DNA of 64,000 nucleotides from Palsa-1033 sp963735455 (GCA_963735455.1 CAVTKZ010000001.1:1-64000), one strand, 5' to 3'. Counted from the stretch's first letter, positions 26,768 through 38,730 are shown. Translations and numbers: made by a program. The notes: a model not told the origin generated them from the sequence alone.

Positions 26768-28215
26768 TCAGCCCGCCGGGGCGATGACCATGATCCGGAT
26801 CTCGGTCATGTCCTCGATCGCCCAGCGCAGGCCCTCGCGGCCGAGGCCGGAGTCCTTGACCCCGCCGTAGGGCATGTGGTCGATCCGGTAGGTCGGCACG
26901 TCGTTGACGATCACGCCGCCGACCTCGAGCTCGTTGAACGCCGTCCAGCTGTTGGCCAGGTCGTTGGTGAAGACGCCGGTCTGGAGCCCGAACGACGAGT
27001 CGTTGACCTGGCGGATCGCGTCGTCGAAGTCGCGGAACGGGAAGGCCACGACGAGCGGCGCGAACGCCTCGTTCGAGCAGACCGCGGCGGTCACCGGCGT
27101 GTCGGTCAGGATCGTCGGCGGGAAGAACGTGCCGTCGGCCTGGCCGCCAAGGAGCAGCTTGCCGCCCAGGGCGACGGCCTCGTCGACCCAGCGCTGGGTC
27201 CGGCCGGCGGCGGTCGCGTCGACCATCGGCCCGAGGTCCGTCTGGGGATCGAGCGGGTCGCCCACCTTCAGGGCCGGCGGCGCCGGCCACGAAGCGGTCC
27301 ATGAACTCGTCCCAGATCGTCCTCGTGGATGACCATCCGCTGGACGCTGATGCAGACCTGGCCGGCGTAGCTGAACGCGCCGACGAGGCAGCGCTTGACG
27401 GCCCAGTCGAGGTCGGCGCTCTTGTCGATGATCACGCCGGCGTTGCCGCCCAGCTCGAGGACCACCTTCTTCTTGCCGGCCCGCTCCTTCATCCGCCAGC
27501 CGACCGACGGGCTGCCGGTGAACGTCAGCAGCTTGAAGCGCTCGTCGGCGACCATCCGGTCGCCGAGCTCGCGGCTCATCGGCAGGATGCTGACGGCGCC
27601 CTCGGGCAGGCCGGCCTCGGCGATGATCTCGCCCACGGTCAGCATCGTGAGCGGGTCCTTGCTCGGCGGCTTGAGCACGATCGAGCAGCCCGCCGCGATC
27701 GCCGGCGCGAGCTTGTGGGCGGCCAGGTTGAGCGGGAAGTTGAACGGGCTGATGGCGGCCACCGGCCCGATCGGGAAGCGCCGGGTGATCCCCAGCCGGC
27801 CCCGCGATGAGGCCATCAGGTCGAGCGGGATCACCTCGCCGACCATCCGCTCGGCCTCCTCGGCACCGAGCCGGAAGGTGAGCGTCGCCCGGTCGACCTC
27901 GACCAGCGCGTCGCGGATCGGCTTGCCCGCCTCGAGGGCCATCAGCCGGCCGAGCTCCTCGCGGCGGGCCTTGATCCCGGCGCTGATCGAGCGCAGGATC
28001 GCGCCGCGCTCGTAGGCCGGCAGCCGCTTCGTCTGCTCGAAGGCCGCCACGGCGGCCGTGACCGCCGCCTCGTACTGCTCGGGCGTGGCGTGGTAGGTCG
28101 AGCCGGCCGGCGTGGCCGCGTCGGCCGGATTGCTGACGGTCAGCACGTCGGGCGAGTCGACCCAGCGGCCGGCGAGCAGGATCGGATGGGGTTGGGCGCC
28201 GATCGAGGTTGTCAT
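26768..28215 (-). CDS. NAD(P)-dependent aldehyde dehydrogenase, two close frame breaks
   Basis: Oxidises an aldehyde to its acid. ATG 28215 opens the N-terminal two thirds, with PFNFPLNLAAHKLAPAIAAG, ELGGN (general-base Glu) and GQVCISVQR (nucleophilic Cys). The C-terminal third ends NELEVGGVIVNDVPTYRID and PYGGVKDSGLGREG at 26768. Between them the frame changes twice, near 27315 and near 27270. The intermediate frame reads DEFMDRFVAGAA, which joins the halves well, so one enzyme of about 482 aa is intended. The sequence resembles the lactaldehyde/glyceraldehyde-3-phosphate (non-phosphorylating) branch; substrate is uncertain. Confidence 0.88.
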
Positions 28216-28299
28216 GGGGGCTCCTGGGTCCGGTCGGATTCGGGCTCCATTCTAGCCGGGCCCATGTACGATCCCCGCACGCAGCCCGAGGAAGTGCCC

Positions 28300-29119
28300 A
28301 TGTCCGAACAACGCCTGCGCGACCTCCTCCGGGTCGAGCCCGGGACGAAGGTCCAGCTCGACCGGATCGACCCGTCCGAGACGCACGGCCACGCGAAGCC
28401 GGACTCCGAGAAGGAGCTGGCCGACGGCCTGGCCCGGCTGGCCGGGCTCCAGGACCGGCTGTGGGCCGAGGCCAAGCATCCGGTCCTGGTCGTCCTGCAG
28501 GGGATCGACGCGGCGGGCAAGGACGGCACGGTCCATCACGTGATGTCGGCGTTCAGCCCGCAGGGCTGCCCGGTCGACCGACTTCAAGGTGCCCAGCCCG
28601 CTCGAGATCAGCCACGACTACCTGTGGCGGGTCCACCAGCACACGCCGGCCAAGGGCGAGATCGCGATCTTCAACCGCTCGCACTACGAGGACGTCCTCG
28701 TCGTCCGGGTCCACGACCTGGTCCCCAAGATGATCTGGAAGAAGCGCTACGACCAGATCAACGACTGGGAGCGGATGCTCGTCGACGAGGGCACCACGGT
28801 CGTCAAGTTCTTCCTGCTGATCGACCGCGACGAGCAGCGCCGGCGCTTCCAGGATCGCTACGACGACCCGACCAAGCGCTGGAAGTTCAAGCTGGGCGAC
28901 CTCGCCGAGCGGGCGCTCTGGGACAACTACACGGCGGCCTTCGAGGATGCCCTGAGCCGCTGCTCGACGGCCGCCGCCCCGTGGTACGTCATCCCGGCCA
29001 ACCGGAACTGGTTCCGCAACCTGGCCGTGGCCGAGATCCTGGGCGACGTCCTCGAGGAGCTCAAGCCGGCCTATCCGCCGATCGACCCGAAGGTGCCGGC
29101 CAACCTGGTCATCGAGTAG
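28300..29119 (+). CDS. ppk2: Polyphosphate kinase 2 family protein, one frame break
   Basis: Uses polyphosphate to phosphorylate nucleotides, or the reverse. ATG 28300 (MSEQRLRDLLRVEPG) follows GAGGAA. The Walker A motif GIDAAGKDGT is in the first frame. After FSPQGC an extra G near 28579 shifts the frame, and DFKVPSPLEISHDYLWR continues with FNRSHYEDVLVVRVH (Walker B region) and RDEQRRRFQDRYDDPTKRWKF (lid). About 272 aa in total, the one-domain PPK2 length. Its stop lies a few bases from the end of convergent pheA. Confidence 0.92.
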
Positions 29120-29123
29120 CGCT

Positions 29124-30006
29124 TCAGGCGGTCGCCGCCCGCTCGATAGGCGCCCAGGACCCGGACCATCGTGGTCAGCGGCCGGATCTCCTCGAGCGCG
29201 GCCGCCGCCGCCGTCGCCCAGCAGGTCGGCGTCGACGTCGGCCCAGAAGATGTACTCCCAGGCGACGCTGCCGGCTGGGCCGCGACTCGAGGGTGCTCAG
29301 GTTGAGCCGGTGCTCGGCCAGCACCCGGAGCACGGCGAGGAGCGTCCCGGGCTCGTTGCGGACGGCGAAGGCAAGGGTCGTGCGCGGCGCCGCCGGCCCC
29401 TCCAGCGGCCGTCGCCAGGCGGCCGGGAACGGGGCGTCGGGTCGCCCGACCAGGAGGAACCGGGTCCGGTTGGCGGGATCGTTCTCGATCCCGTCGGCCA
29501 GGATCGCCAGCTCGAAGTGGGCCGCCGCCCGGGGCGACAGGACGGCCGCCGAGCCCGCCTCGGCTCGCTCCCGGATCAGCCGCCCGGCGCCGGCCGTGTT
29601 GTACGTCGTGAGCAGGGCCCATGGCCGGCGGCGCAGGAACTCGTCGGCCTGGCCGAGGGCCTGGATGTGCGAGTAGACCCGCTCGATCTCCTCGAGGCGG
29701 GCGCCGGGCAGCGCCGCCAGGCACAGCCGGACGGGCACGACGACCTCGCCGCGGATCAGCAGGTCGTGCTCGAGGAGCAGGTCGTAGTTCTCCCGGACCG
29801 TGCCGTTGACGACGTTCTCGATCGGGCACCACGCCGACGTCGGCGGCGCCGTCGCGGACCGCCTCGAAGACCTCCCGAAAGCCGGCCACGGGCACCGACT
29901 GGGGCGATTCGAGGGCCGCCAGGAGGGCGTCCTCGGCGAACGCCCCGGGCTCACCCGAGAAGGCGGCCCGCGGCCCGGCCGCCGATTCGGGCGCCCCGGC
30001 GGGCAT
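29124..30006 (-). CDS. pheA: Prephenate dehydratase with ACT domain, several frame breaks
   Basis: Converts prephenate to phenylpyruvate for phenylalanine synthesis. ATG 30006 opens AAFSGEPGAFAEDALLAALE, the usual N-terminus. After a break near 29825, IENVVNGTVRENYDLLLEHD supplies the family signature, and TRFLLVGRP follows. The ACT domain (TTLAFAVRNEPGTLLAVLRV, LNLSTLESRP, then WEYIFWADVDADLL) breaks near 29285 and again near 29215. The end is either a TGA at 29124 or a later stop at 29071, inside convergent ppk2. The intended size is about 290 aa. It is the last gene of the branched-chain amino acid operon, two bases after the LeuA-domain gene. Confidence 0.85.
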
Positions 30007-30008
30007 CC

Positions 30009-30543
30009 TCAGCGCTCGAACCAGGCGGTCGTGTCGTGGTCGGCGGCGTCCTCGTCGAGCTCGGTCCCGGCCGCCCGGGCGGCCGACTCGGGCCGGACCC
30101 GCTTGCGGTTGCCGGCGGCCTCGGTGGCGCCCGCCCAGTGGGCCTCGTCGAGGAGCAGGTTGAGGGCCTCGATGTAGGCCTCGATCGAGGCCGCGATGAT
30201 GTTCACGTTGCGGCTCGTGCCGGTGTAGTGGCCGCTCGCCCGGCGCCCGGCGGCCGACGACGGCGGGGCGATCCGGATCGTGACCAGGCCCTCCGACTCG
30301 GGGCCCTCGGCGACGGCGTGGACGTCGTAGGCGATCAGCCGGGGATGGCCGGCCAGGACGTCGGCCAGGGCTCGGTCGACGGCCCGCAGCAGGGCGTCGA
30401 CCGGGCCGTTGCCCTCGGCGGCGGCCTCCCACTGGTGGTCGCCCGAGGCGATGACCACCGCCCCGCGGCTCTGGACCTGGCTGCCCGACGAGACGGTCCA
30501 GCGGGCCAGGTGGAGGGCCGGTGCGCGGACGCTCGCTGGTCAT
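30009..30543 (-). CDS. Free-standing LeuA allosteric (dimerisation) domain protein, one frame break
   Basis: About 178 residues consisting only of the C-terminal regulatory domain of 2-isopropylmalate synthases. EGNGPVDALLRAVDRALADV, IAYDVHAVAEG, GHYTGTSRNVNIIAASIEAY and IEALNLLLDE match that domain. No catalytic barrel is present. ATG 30543 lies after a perfect GGAGGTGATCTC RBS; a break near 30525 moves into the conserved frame. Full-length LeuA and CimA in the same operon carry the same domain. I infer a role in feedback control or assembly of those enzymes; it could also be a degraded paralogue. A tail of 40 residues (EAAGNRKRVRPESAARAAGT) is not conserved. Confidence 0.75.
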
Positions 30544-30547
30544 GAGA

Positions 30548-32211
<1,664 letters not shown>

Positions 32212-32212
<1 letters not shown>

Positions 32213-33396
32213 CAGGCCACCGCCTCGGACGCCGGCCGGCGGATCGCGATCCGGTCGACGATCGCCTCGGTCATCGCCGTCGTGCCGACCCGGGTCAGGC
32301 CGGCCGTCGAGGCGCCCTCGGCCGGCCACAGGTCGGCCGTCCGGAAGCCGTCGTCGATCGCCTGGCTCACGGCCGCCTCGATCGCGGCGGCCGCCGCGGC
32401 CTGGCCCAGCGACCAGCGCAGGAGCATCGCCCCGGACAGGATCGTGCCGATCGGATTGGCCAGGTCGTGCCCGGCGATGTCCGGCGCCGAGCCGTGGATC
32501 GGCTCGTACAGGCCGTGCAGGCCGTGGGCCGTCCGGCGGCTGCCGACCGAGGCCGACGGCAGCATCCCGAGGGAGCCGGCCAGGACCGACGCCTCGTCCG
32601 ACAGGATGTCGCCGAACAGGTTCTCGGTGACCAGGACATCGAAGGCGGCCGGCCACTTGACCAGCTGCATCGCGCACGAGTCGACGAGCTGGTGGCTGAG
32701 CTGGACGTCGGGGAAGTCGGCGCCGACCTCGACCGCGACCCGGCGCCACAGCCGGGAGGTGGCCAGCACGTTGGCCTTGTCGACGCTGGTCACCTTCGAG
32801 CGCCGGCCGCGGGCCAGCTCGAAGGCCAGCCGGACGACCCGCTCGATCTCCGTGTCGGTGTAGGGCAGGGTGTCGCTCGCCTGCCGGGCACCGGCCGCGC
32901 CGCTGGCCTCGGTCCGCGAACCGAAGTAGAGCCCGCCGGTCAGCTCGCGGACGATCAGCAGGTCGACGCCCTCGAGCAGCTCGGGGCGCAGCGGCGAGGC
33001 GCCGGCCAGGGCCGGGTGGATCGTCACCGGCCGCAGGTTGGCGAAGAGGCCCAGGCCGCCGCGCAGGGCGAAGAGGGCCTGCTCGGGTCGGACCGCCGAG
33101 GTCGGGTCGTCCCACTTCGGCCCGCCGACCGCGCCGAGGTAGACCGCGTCGGCCGCTGCGCAGGCGTCGACGTCCTCGGGCCGGATGGCGACGCCATAGG
33201 CGTCGATCCCTGCGCCGCCGACGACCAGCTCGGTCCAGTCCAGGCCGAAGCCGACCGCGGCCGCGGTCGCCTCGAGCACGACCCGCCCGGCGGCCAGGAC
33301 CTCGGGACCGACTCCGTCGCCGGGGATCGCCGCCAGGCGATAGGTCCGCCAGGCGGTCAGGGCAGCGCCGGCCGGCTCGTCGCGCAGGTCGGTCAC
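32212..33396 (-). CDS. leuB: 3-isopropylmalate dehydrogenase
   Basis: Oxidises and decarboxylates 3-isopropylmalate in leucine synthesis, and citramalate-derived methylmalate in the isoleucine branch. The 394-aa protein has IPGDGVGPEVLAAGR, the arginine-rich substrate site in LGLFANLRPV, IVRELTGGLYFG, KVTSVDKANVL and the Mg/NAD segment ENLFGDILSDEAS and LYEPIHGSAPDIAG. The first 18 residues are an extension. The start overlaps the leuA stop by four bases. A stretch around residues 165-175 (ASGAAGARQA) is longer than usual. Confidence 0.97.
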
Positions 33397-35021
33397 GGCA
33401 GCTCCTCGGCCCGGCGGGGACTCACGAAGGCCGGGTCGATCCCGTTGATCTCCGCGCCATGGAGCTTGTTGACCGCGACGAGATAGGCCTCGAGGGATGC
33501 CTCGATGATGTTCGTCGATAGGCCGTGGCCGCTGACGACCAGGGCGCCCGGCCCTTCGTCCGAGGAGCGCCGGCAGCGGACCAGGACCTGGCCCTGGGCG
33601 TCCTCGCCGGCCGAGACCGCCTTGATCTCGTACTCGGCCAGGACCGGATGCCAGCCGAGGACCGGCTGGAGGACCTGGTCGACGGCCGAGTAGAGGGCGT
33701 TGACCGGGCCGTTGCCGGTGGCCTCGACCGAATGGACCTCGCCGCCGATCGAGATCGAGACGGTGCCGGTGCCCTTGCCGCCGTGCGAGCTGGTCACGCT
33801 CCAGCCCTCGAGCTGGATCGAGGCCGGCACGTCGCCGGCCCGTCGCTCGACGATCGCCAGGAGGTCGGCGTCGGTGACTTCCTTCTTCAGGTCGGCCAGG
33901 GCGATTGCCTGGCGGTAGACGCTGTCGAGGGCCTCGCCCTCGAGCTCGTGGCCCAGCTCGTGGAGCTTGCCCTGGAGGCCCTTCCGACCGGACAGCTTGC
34001 CGATCGTCAGCTGGCTGCCGCTCAGGCCGACCGACTGGGGGGTCATGATCTCGTAGGTCAGCGGGTTCTTGATCACGCCGTCCTGGTGGATCCCCGACTC
34101 GTGGGCGAAGGCGTTGCCGCCGACGATCGCCTTGTTGGGCTGGACCGCGAAGCCGGTCAGGTAGCTGACCAGCCGGCTGGCGGCGGTGATCTGCTCGGTC
34201 TGGATCCGCGAGCCGAGGTCGGGGAACTGGGTCGGCCGGGTCCGGAGGGCCATCACGACCTCTTCGAGCGAGGCGTTGCCGGCCCGCTCGCCGAGGCCGT
34301 TGATCGTGACCTCCACCTGCCGCGCGCCGGCCTGGACGGCGGCCAGGGTGTTGGCCGTGGCCAGGCCCAGGTCGTTGTGGCAGTGGACCGAGACCGTGGC
34401 GTCCCGGCCGACCCGGGCCACGACCCGCTCGACCAGCCGGCCGAACTCGGCCGGGATCGCGTAGCCGACGGTGTCCGGGATGTTGACCGTGCTCGCGCCG
34501 GCGGCCACGACCGCCTCGTAGATGTCGAGCAGGTACTCGAGGTCGGTCCGCGAGGCGTCCTCGGCCGAGAACTCGATCTCGGCGTCGGCGCCCAGCTCCT
34601 GGCGGCCGTAGGTCACCCAGCGGACCGCCTGGCGGAGGGCCTCGTCGCGGTCGATCCGGAGCTTGTGCTTGAGGTGGATGTCGGAGGTGGCGATGAACAC
34701 GTGGAGGTGGGGCCGCTCGGCCTCGCGGATCGCCTCGACGGCGCGCTGCGGATCACCGTCCTTGCAGCGGGCCAGGGCGGCCACCGCGACGCCACGGGTC
34801 TCCTGGGCGATCCGGCGGACCGCCTCGAAGTCGCCCGGCGAGGCGGCCGGGAAGCCGGCCTCGATCACGTCGACCCGGAGCCGGACGAGCTGGCGGGCAA
34901 CCTCGAGCTTCTCGGCCGCGGTCAGCCCGGCGCCCGGCGCCTGCTCGCCGTCGCGCAGGGTGGTGTCGAAGATCCGGACCGAGCCCGGGTCGATCGATAC
35001 GCCCGGGCCGACGGCGCTCAT
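33393..35021 (-). CDS. leuA: 2-isopropylmalate synthase
   Basis: Condenses acetyl-CoA and 2-oxoisovalerate, the first committed step of leucine synthesis. The 542-aa protein contains FDTTLRDGEQAPGAGL near the N-terminus, VHCHNDLGLATANTLAAV (metal ligands), GLGERAGNASLEEV and FAHESGIHQDGV. The C-terminal regulatory domain (ATGNGPVNALYSAVDQVL and IIEASLEAYLVAVNKL) would bind leucine. The start overlaps the ilvC stop by four bases. Confidence 0.97.
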   Translation of the reverse strand: MSAVGPGVSIDPGSVRIFDTTLRDGEQAPGAGLTAAEKLEVARQLVRLRVDVIEAGFPAASPGDFEAVRRIAQETRGVAVAALARCKDGDPQRAVEAIREAERPHLHVFIATSDIHLKHKLRIDRDEALRQAVRWVTYGRQELGADAEIEFSAEDASRTDLEYLLDIYEAVVAAGASTVNIPDTVGYAIPAEFGRLVERVVARVGRDATVSVHCHNDLGLATANTLAAVQAGARQVEVTINGLGERAGNASLEEVVMALRTRPTQFPDLGSRIQTEQITAASRLVSYLTGFAVQPNKAIVGGNAFAHESGIHQDGVIKNPLTYEIMTPQSVGLSGSQLTIGKLSGRKGLQGKLHELGHELEGEALDSVYRQAIALADLKKEVTDADLLAIVERRAGDVPASIQLEGWSVTSSHGGKGTGTVSISIGGEVHSVEATGNGPVNALYSAVDQVLQPVLGWHPVLAEYEIKAVSAGEDAQGQVLVRCRRSSDEGPGALVVSGHGLSTNIIEASLEAYLVAVNKLHGAEINGIDPAFVSPRRAEELP

Positions 35022-36073
35022 CGGGCGCCGCCGCTCGGCGCGGCGACCGAGGCCTGGGTCTGGTTGTCCTTGACCTCGATCGGGTTGAGGAAGGCCATCT
35101 GGCTGCGCAGCGTCGCCCCGACCCGCTCGATCAGGTGGTCATGGTCGGCCTGCCGGAGACGCTCGAAGTTCGGCCGGCCGGCCTCGTTCTCGGCGATCCA
35201 GCGGGCGGCGAACGAGCCGTCCTGGATCTCGGTCAGGACCTGCTTCATCGTCTTGCGGACGTGGCTGTCGATGATCCGCGGGCCGCTGACGTAGTCGCCC
35301 CACTCGGCCGTCTCGCTGACGGAGAAGCGCATGAAGTTGAGGCCGCCGCGATACATCAGGTCGACGATCAGCTTCAGCTCGTGGAGCGTCTCGAAGTAGG
35401 CCAGCTCGGGCTGGTAGCCGGCCTCGACCAGGGTCTCGAAGGCCATCTTGACCAGGGCCGCGGTGCCCCCGCACAGGACCGATTGCTCGCCGAACAGGTC
35501 GGTCTCGGTCTCCTCGGCAAACGTGGTCTCGAGGACGCCGGCCCGGGTTGCCCCGATCGCCCGGGCGTAGGCCAGGGTCTTGGCCCGGGCGCTGCCCGTC
35601 GAGTCGCGGTAGACGGCGAACAGGGCGGGCACCCCGCCGCCGGCCTGGTAGACGCTGCGCAGGAGGTGGCCGGGGCCCTTCGGGGCGACCATCCCGACGT
35701 CGATCCCGGCCGGTGGGTCGATCCGGTTGAAGTGGATGTTGAAGCCATGGGCGAACATCAGCAGCGCGCCGGGCTTGAGGTTCGGCCCGATCTCGGCGTC
35801 GTAGACGGCCTTCTGGGCCGTGTCCGGGACGAGGATCATGACCACGTCCGCCGAGCGGACCGCCTCGCCGACATCGGCCACCCGGATGCCGGCGTCCTCG
35901 ACCAGGGTCCGGCTCTTGGAGGTCGGGGCCAGGCCGACGACGACATCGACCCCGGACTCGTGGAGGTTCAGGGCGTGGGCGTGGCCCTGGCTGCCGTAGC
36001 CGATGATCGCGACCGTCTTGCCGGCCAGGGCCGCCGGGTCGGCGTCGTTGTCGTAGTACATCTTCGCGGTCAT
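35018..36073 (-). CDS. ilvC: Ketol-acid reductoisomerase
   Basis: Isomerises and reduces acetolactate (or acetohydroxybutyrate) with NAD(P)H and Mg. The 351-aa class I enzyme shows VAIIGYGSQGHAHALNLHES (dinucleotide binding), MVAPKGPGHLLRSVYQAGGG and the metal-binding helices ETETDLFGEQSVLCGG and YFETLHELKLIVDLMYRGG. Full length with a 12-residue tail. Overlaps ilvN by four bases. Confidence 0.97.
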   Translation of the reverse strand: MTAKMYYDNDADPAALAGKTVAIIGYGSQGHAHALNLHESGVDVVVGLAPTSKSRTLVEDAGIRVADVGEAVRSADVVMILVPDTAQKAVYDAEIGPNLKPGALLMFAHGFNIHFNRIDPPAGIDVGMVAPKGPGHLLRSVYQAGGGVPALFAVYRDSTGSARAKTLAYARAIGATRAGVLETTFAEETETDLFGEQSVLCGGTAALVKMAFETLVEAGYQPELAYFETLHELKLIVDLMYRGGLNFMRFSVSETAEWGDYVSGPRIIDSHVRKTMKQVLTEIQDGSFAARWIAENEAGRPNFERLRQADHDHLIERVGATLRSQMAFLNPIEVKDNQTQASVAAPSGGAR

Positions 36074-36675
36074 CGCTTGAGCGCCTCCTCGATGGATGCC
36101 GAGCCGCGCGCCATGACCACGGTCCCGGTACGGACGAGTTCCTTGATCCCGTAGCTGCGCAGGAGGGCGACGATCGCGTCGACCTCCGCTTCGGAGCCGG
36201 CCGCCTCGACGATCACCGAGCCCTCGGTGATGTCCACCAGGCGGGCCCGGTACAGCTCGGCCACCTTGACGATCTCGGCCCGATTGGCGTCGCTGGCCCG
36301 GACCTTGATCAGGGCCAGCTCGTGCTCGACGGTCGGCTCGCTGGCGAAGTCCTGGACCTTGAGCACGTCGATCAGCCGGTAGAGCTGCTTGCTGACCTGC
36401 TCCACGGCCACGTCGTCGCCGCGCAGGGTGATCGTCATCCGGCTGATATCGGCCTGGTCGGTGTGGCTGACCGAGAGCGACTCGATGTTGAAGTTCCTGG
36501 CCCGCATCAGGCTGGCGACCCGGTTCAGGACCCCCGGCCGATTGAGCACGATCGCGACCAGGACGTGGCGGTTGACCTCGCCCGAGCCGGGCAGGGCGCG
36601 GGCCGGCGGAGCCGAGTGGGCCGGACCGGCCCCGTTCGAGCGATCCGGCTCGAGGTCCTCCACGGGCTGGCTCAT
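36070..36675 (-). CDS. ilvN: Acetolactate synthase, small regulatory subunit
   Basis: Regulatory subunit conferring valine feedback on IlvB. ATG 36675 (MSQPVEDLEPDRSNG) gives 201 aa with a 35-residue Pro/Ala-rich extension before the ACT domain (HVLVAIVLNRPGVLNRVASL and FNIESLSVSHTDQADISRMT). The C-terminal ACT-like domain holds ELALIKVRASDANRAEIVKV and IVALLRSYGIKELVRTGTVV. The start overlaps the ilvB stop (ATGA), allowing coupled synthesis of the two subunits. Confidence 0.96.
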   Translation of the reverse strand: MSQPVEDLEPDRSNGAGPAHSAPPARALPGSGEVNRHVLVAIVLNRPGVLNRVASLMRARNFNIESLSVSHTDQADISRMTITLRGDDVAVEQVSKQLYRLIDVLKVQDFASEPTVEHELALIKVRASDANRAEIVKVAELYRARLVDITEGSVIVEAAGSEAEVDAIVALLRSYGIKELVRTGTVVMARGSASIEEALKR

Positions 36676-38552
36676 TCCTCGGGCCCGTCCCACTTCTCGA
36701 TCAGGTCGGACAGGCCCTTGCCGGCCGGCATCATCGGGAAGATGTTCTGGGTCTCGGCGATCTCGAACCAGATCAGGGCCGGCCCGTCGACCGCCTGGGC
36801 GGCCGCGATCGCCGGATCGACTTCGTCCGGGGTGCGGGCCCGGAAGGCCGGGATCCCGAACGCGTCGGCGAGCTTGGCGAAGTCCGGCCCGAGCAGGTGG
36901 GCCGAGTGGTAGTTGCCGCCGTAGATGATCTCCTGCCACTGCCGGATCATGCCCAGCTTCTTGTTGTCGAAGAGGGCGATCTTGACCGGGATCCGGTCCT
37001 GGACCAGGGTCATCAGCTCCTGCGAGGTCATCTGGAAGCCGCCGTCGCCGATGATCGCCCAGGTCTCCCGGTCGGGCCGGCCGAGGGCGGCGCCCATCGC
37101 CGCCGGCAGGGCGAAGCCCATCGTGCCGAGGCCGCCCGAGCTGACGTGGCTGTTGGGCAGCCGGAAGCCGGCGTAGCGGGCCAGCCACATCTGGTTCTGG
37201 CCGACGTCGGCGACATAGGTCGCCTGGTGGTCGGTCAGCTCGCCGATCCGCTCGACCACGAAGTCGGCGGTCAGGACGCCTTCCCGCCAGGCCCCCGAGC
37301 CGTGCCAGCTGCTGGCCTCCGATTCGGTCCGCCACTCGGCCAGCTCGGCCAGGTACTCGGCCCGGCCGGCCAGCGGCGTCGCCTCGACCATCGGGGTCAG
37401 GGCCCGCAGGACCCGGCCGGCGTCGCCCACGATCGGCACCTCGACGGCGACGTTCTTGCCGATCTCGGCGGGGTCGATGTCGACGTGGATGATCCGGGCA
37501 TACGGCGCATACGTCCGGACGTTGCCGGTGACCCGGTCGTCGAAGCGCATCCCGAGCGCGATCAGCAGGTCGGCCGACTGGATTGCCCGGTTGACGTGCT
37601 TCCAGCCGTGCATGCCCATGAAGCCGTAGGCCAGGGGATGATCCTCGGGCATCGCCCCGATCCCGAGCAGGGTCCAGGCCACCGGGATGCTGGTCTTCTC
37701 GGCAAAGGCCAGCAGGTCGGCCCACGCCTCGGCGTGGAGGACCCCGTGGCCGGCCAGGATCACCGGCCGCCTGGCCCGGGCGATCTCCGCCGCGGCGACC
37801 TTGAGCTGGCGGGGATGGCCGTCGAAGTTCGGCCGGAAGCCGGGCAGCCCGGCAATCACCTCGGCCTCGCCCGGATGCTGGGCCGATGTCTCCTGCTGCA
37901 GGGCGTCCTTGGTGATGTCGATGTGGACCGGGCCGGGCCGGCCGGTCCGGGCGATGTGGAACGCCTCGGCGAAGACGCGGGGCAGGTCGTCCGCGTCGCG
38001 CACGAGGTAGTTGTGCTTGGTCATCGGCAGGGTGATGCCGTTGATGTCGATCTCCTGGAAGGCATCCTTGCCGATCAGGGCACCGGGCACGTTGCCGGTG
38101 ATCGCGACCATCGGGATCGAATCGAGGAGGGCCGTGCCGATCCCGGTGACCAGGTTGGTCGCGCCCGGGCCGGAGGTGCCCAGGCAGACACCCACCCGGC
38201 CGGTAACCCGGGCGTAGCCGTCGGCGGCGTGGGCGCCGCCCTGCTCGTGGCGGACCAGGACGTGGCGCAGCTCGGGGTAGTCGCCCAGGACGTCGTAGAG
38301 GGGCAGGACCACGCCGCCCGGATAGCCGAAGAAGACGTCGACGCCCTGCCGGAGGAGCGCCTCGCAGACCACGTCGGCCCCGATCCGGCTGCGCTTGAGC
38401 GGCTTCGCATCGCGGAGCATCGCGCTGCGGGCCTGCTCGATGGCCGCCGCGCCGGCGGTCCCGTCGTGGGGCACGTGGCCGTGGCGCTGGGGCGGGGCCG
38501 CCGTGGTCGGCGCAGCCGGTCGTCCTGCCGGTTCGCCCTGCGTGATCGTCAT
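36672..38552 (-). CDS. ilvB: Acetolactate synthase, large catalytic subunit
   Basis: Thiamine-diphosphate enzyme joining two pyruvates to acetolactate, or pyruvate and 2-oxobutyrate. The start at ATG 38552 (MTITQGEPAG) follows GGAGACC and gives 626 aa; the first 55 residues are a non-conserved extension. LRHVLVRHEQGGAHAADGYA holds the catalytic Glu. GRVGVCLGTSGPGATNLVTG and IIGDGGFQMTSQELMTLVQD (ThDP/Mg motif, GDG to N) are intact. It is the first structural gene of the operon and lies 126 bases after the attenuator terminator. Confidence 0.97.
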   Translation of the reverse strand: MTITQGEPAGRPAAPTTAAPPQRHGHVPHDGTAGAAAIEQARSAMLRDAKPLKRSRIGADVVCEALLRQGVDVFFGYPGGVVLPLYDVLGDYPELRHVLVRHEQGGAHAADGYARVTGRVGVCLGTSGPGATNLVTGIGTALLDSIPMVAITGNVPGALIGKDAFQEIDINGITLPMTKHNYLVRDADDLPRVFAEAFHIARTGRPGPVHIDITKDALQQETSAQHPGEAEVIAGLPGFRPNFDGHPRQLKVAAAEIARARRPVILAGHGVLHAEAWADLLAFAEKTSIPVAWTLLGIGAMPEDHPLAYGFMGMHGWKHVNRAIQSADLLIALGMRFDDRVTGNVRTYAPYARIIHVDIDPAEIGKNVAVEVPIVGDAGRVLRALTPMVEATPLAGRAEYLAELAEWRTESEASSWHGSGAWREGVLTADFVVERIGELTDHQATYVADVGQNQMWLARYAGFRLPNSHVSSGGLGTMGFALPAAMGAALGRPDRETWAIIGDGGFQMTSQELMTLVQDRIPVKIALFDNKKLGMIRQWQEIIYGGNYHSAHLLGPDFAKLADAFGIPAFRARTPDEVDPAIAAAQAVDGPALIWFEIAETQNIFPMMPAGKGLSDLIEKWDGPEE

Positions 38553-38677
38553 CGGTCTGGTCTCCGTGGTCCCTGGCGGTTGTCGTGTCGGGTGGCCTGG
38601 CGGTCGTCGTGGTCCGGACCCGTCCGGAGTGGTCTTGTTCGGTGCGGGCTGGTCCCCGGGCCGTACCCGGGGCCATG

Positions 38678-38703
38678 AAAAAACCCCCGCCTCCCGGCGA
38701 GGG
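38678..38703 (-). terminator. Attenuator terminator of the ilv-leu operon
   Basis: On the - strand CCCTCGCC-GGGA-GGCGGGGG forms an eight-pair stem (one G-T pair) followed by TTTTTT (38678-38683). GCCGGGAG within it (38691-38698) is fully complementary to CTCCCGGC at 38757-38764 inside the leader ORF, so an antiterminator can form instead. Confidence 0.8.
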
Positions 38704-38730
38704 TCCCGTTGGTTCTCGGTGGTACTTCGG

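Noticed and set aside
26516..27304. + strand ORF with an AGGAG and Pro/Arg/Asn repeats
   Set aside because: It runs through the 18-bp tandem repeat and then antisense to the aldehyde dehydrogenase; no conserved protein is visible.
28300..29119. Programmed ribosomal frameshift in ppk2 and other broken genes
   Set aside because: No slippery heptamer or downstream pseudoknot is seen, and the breaks occur at unrelated sequences in many genes.
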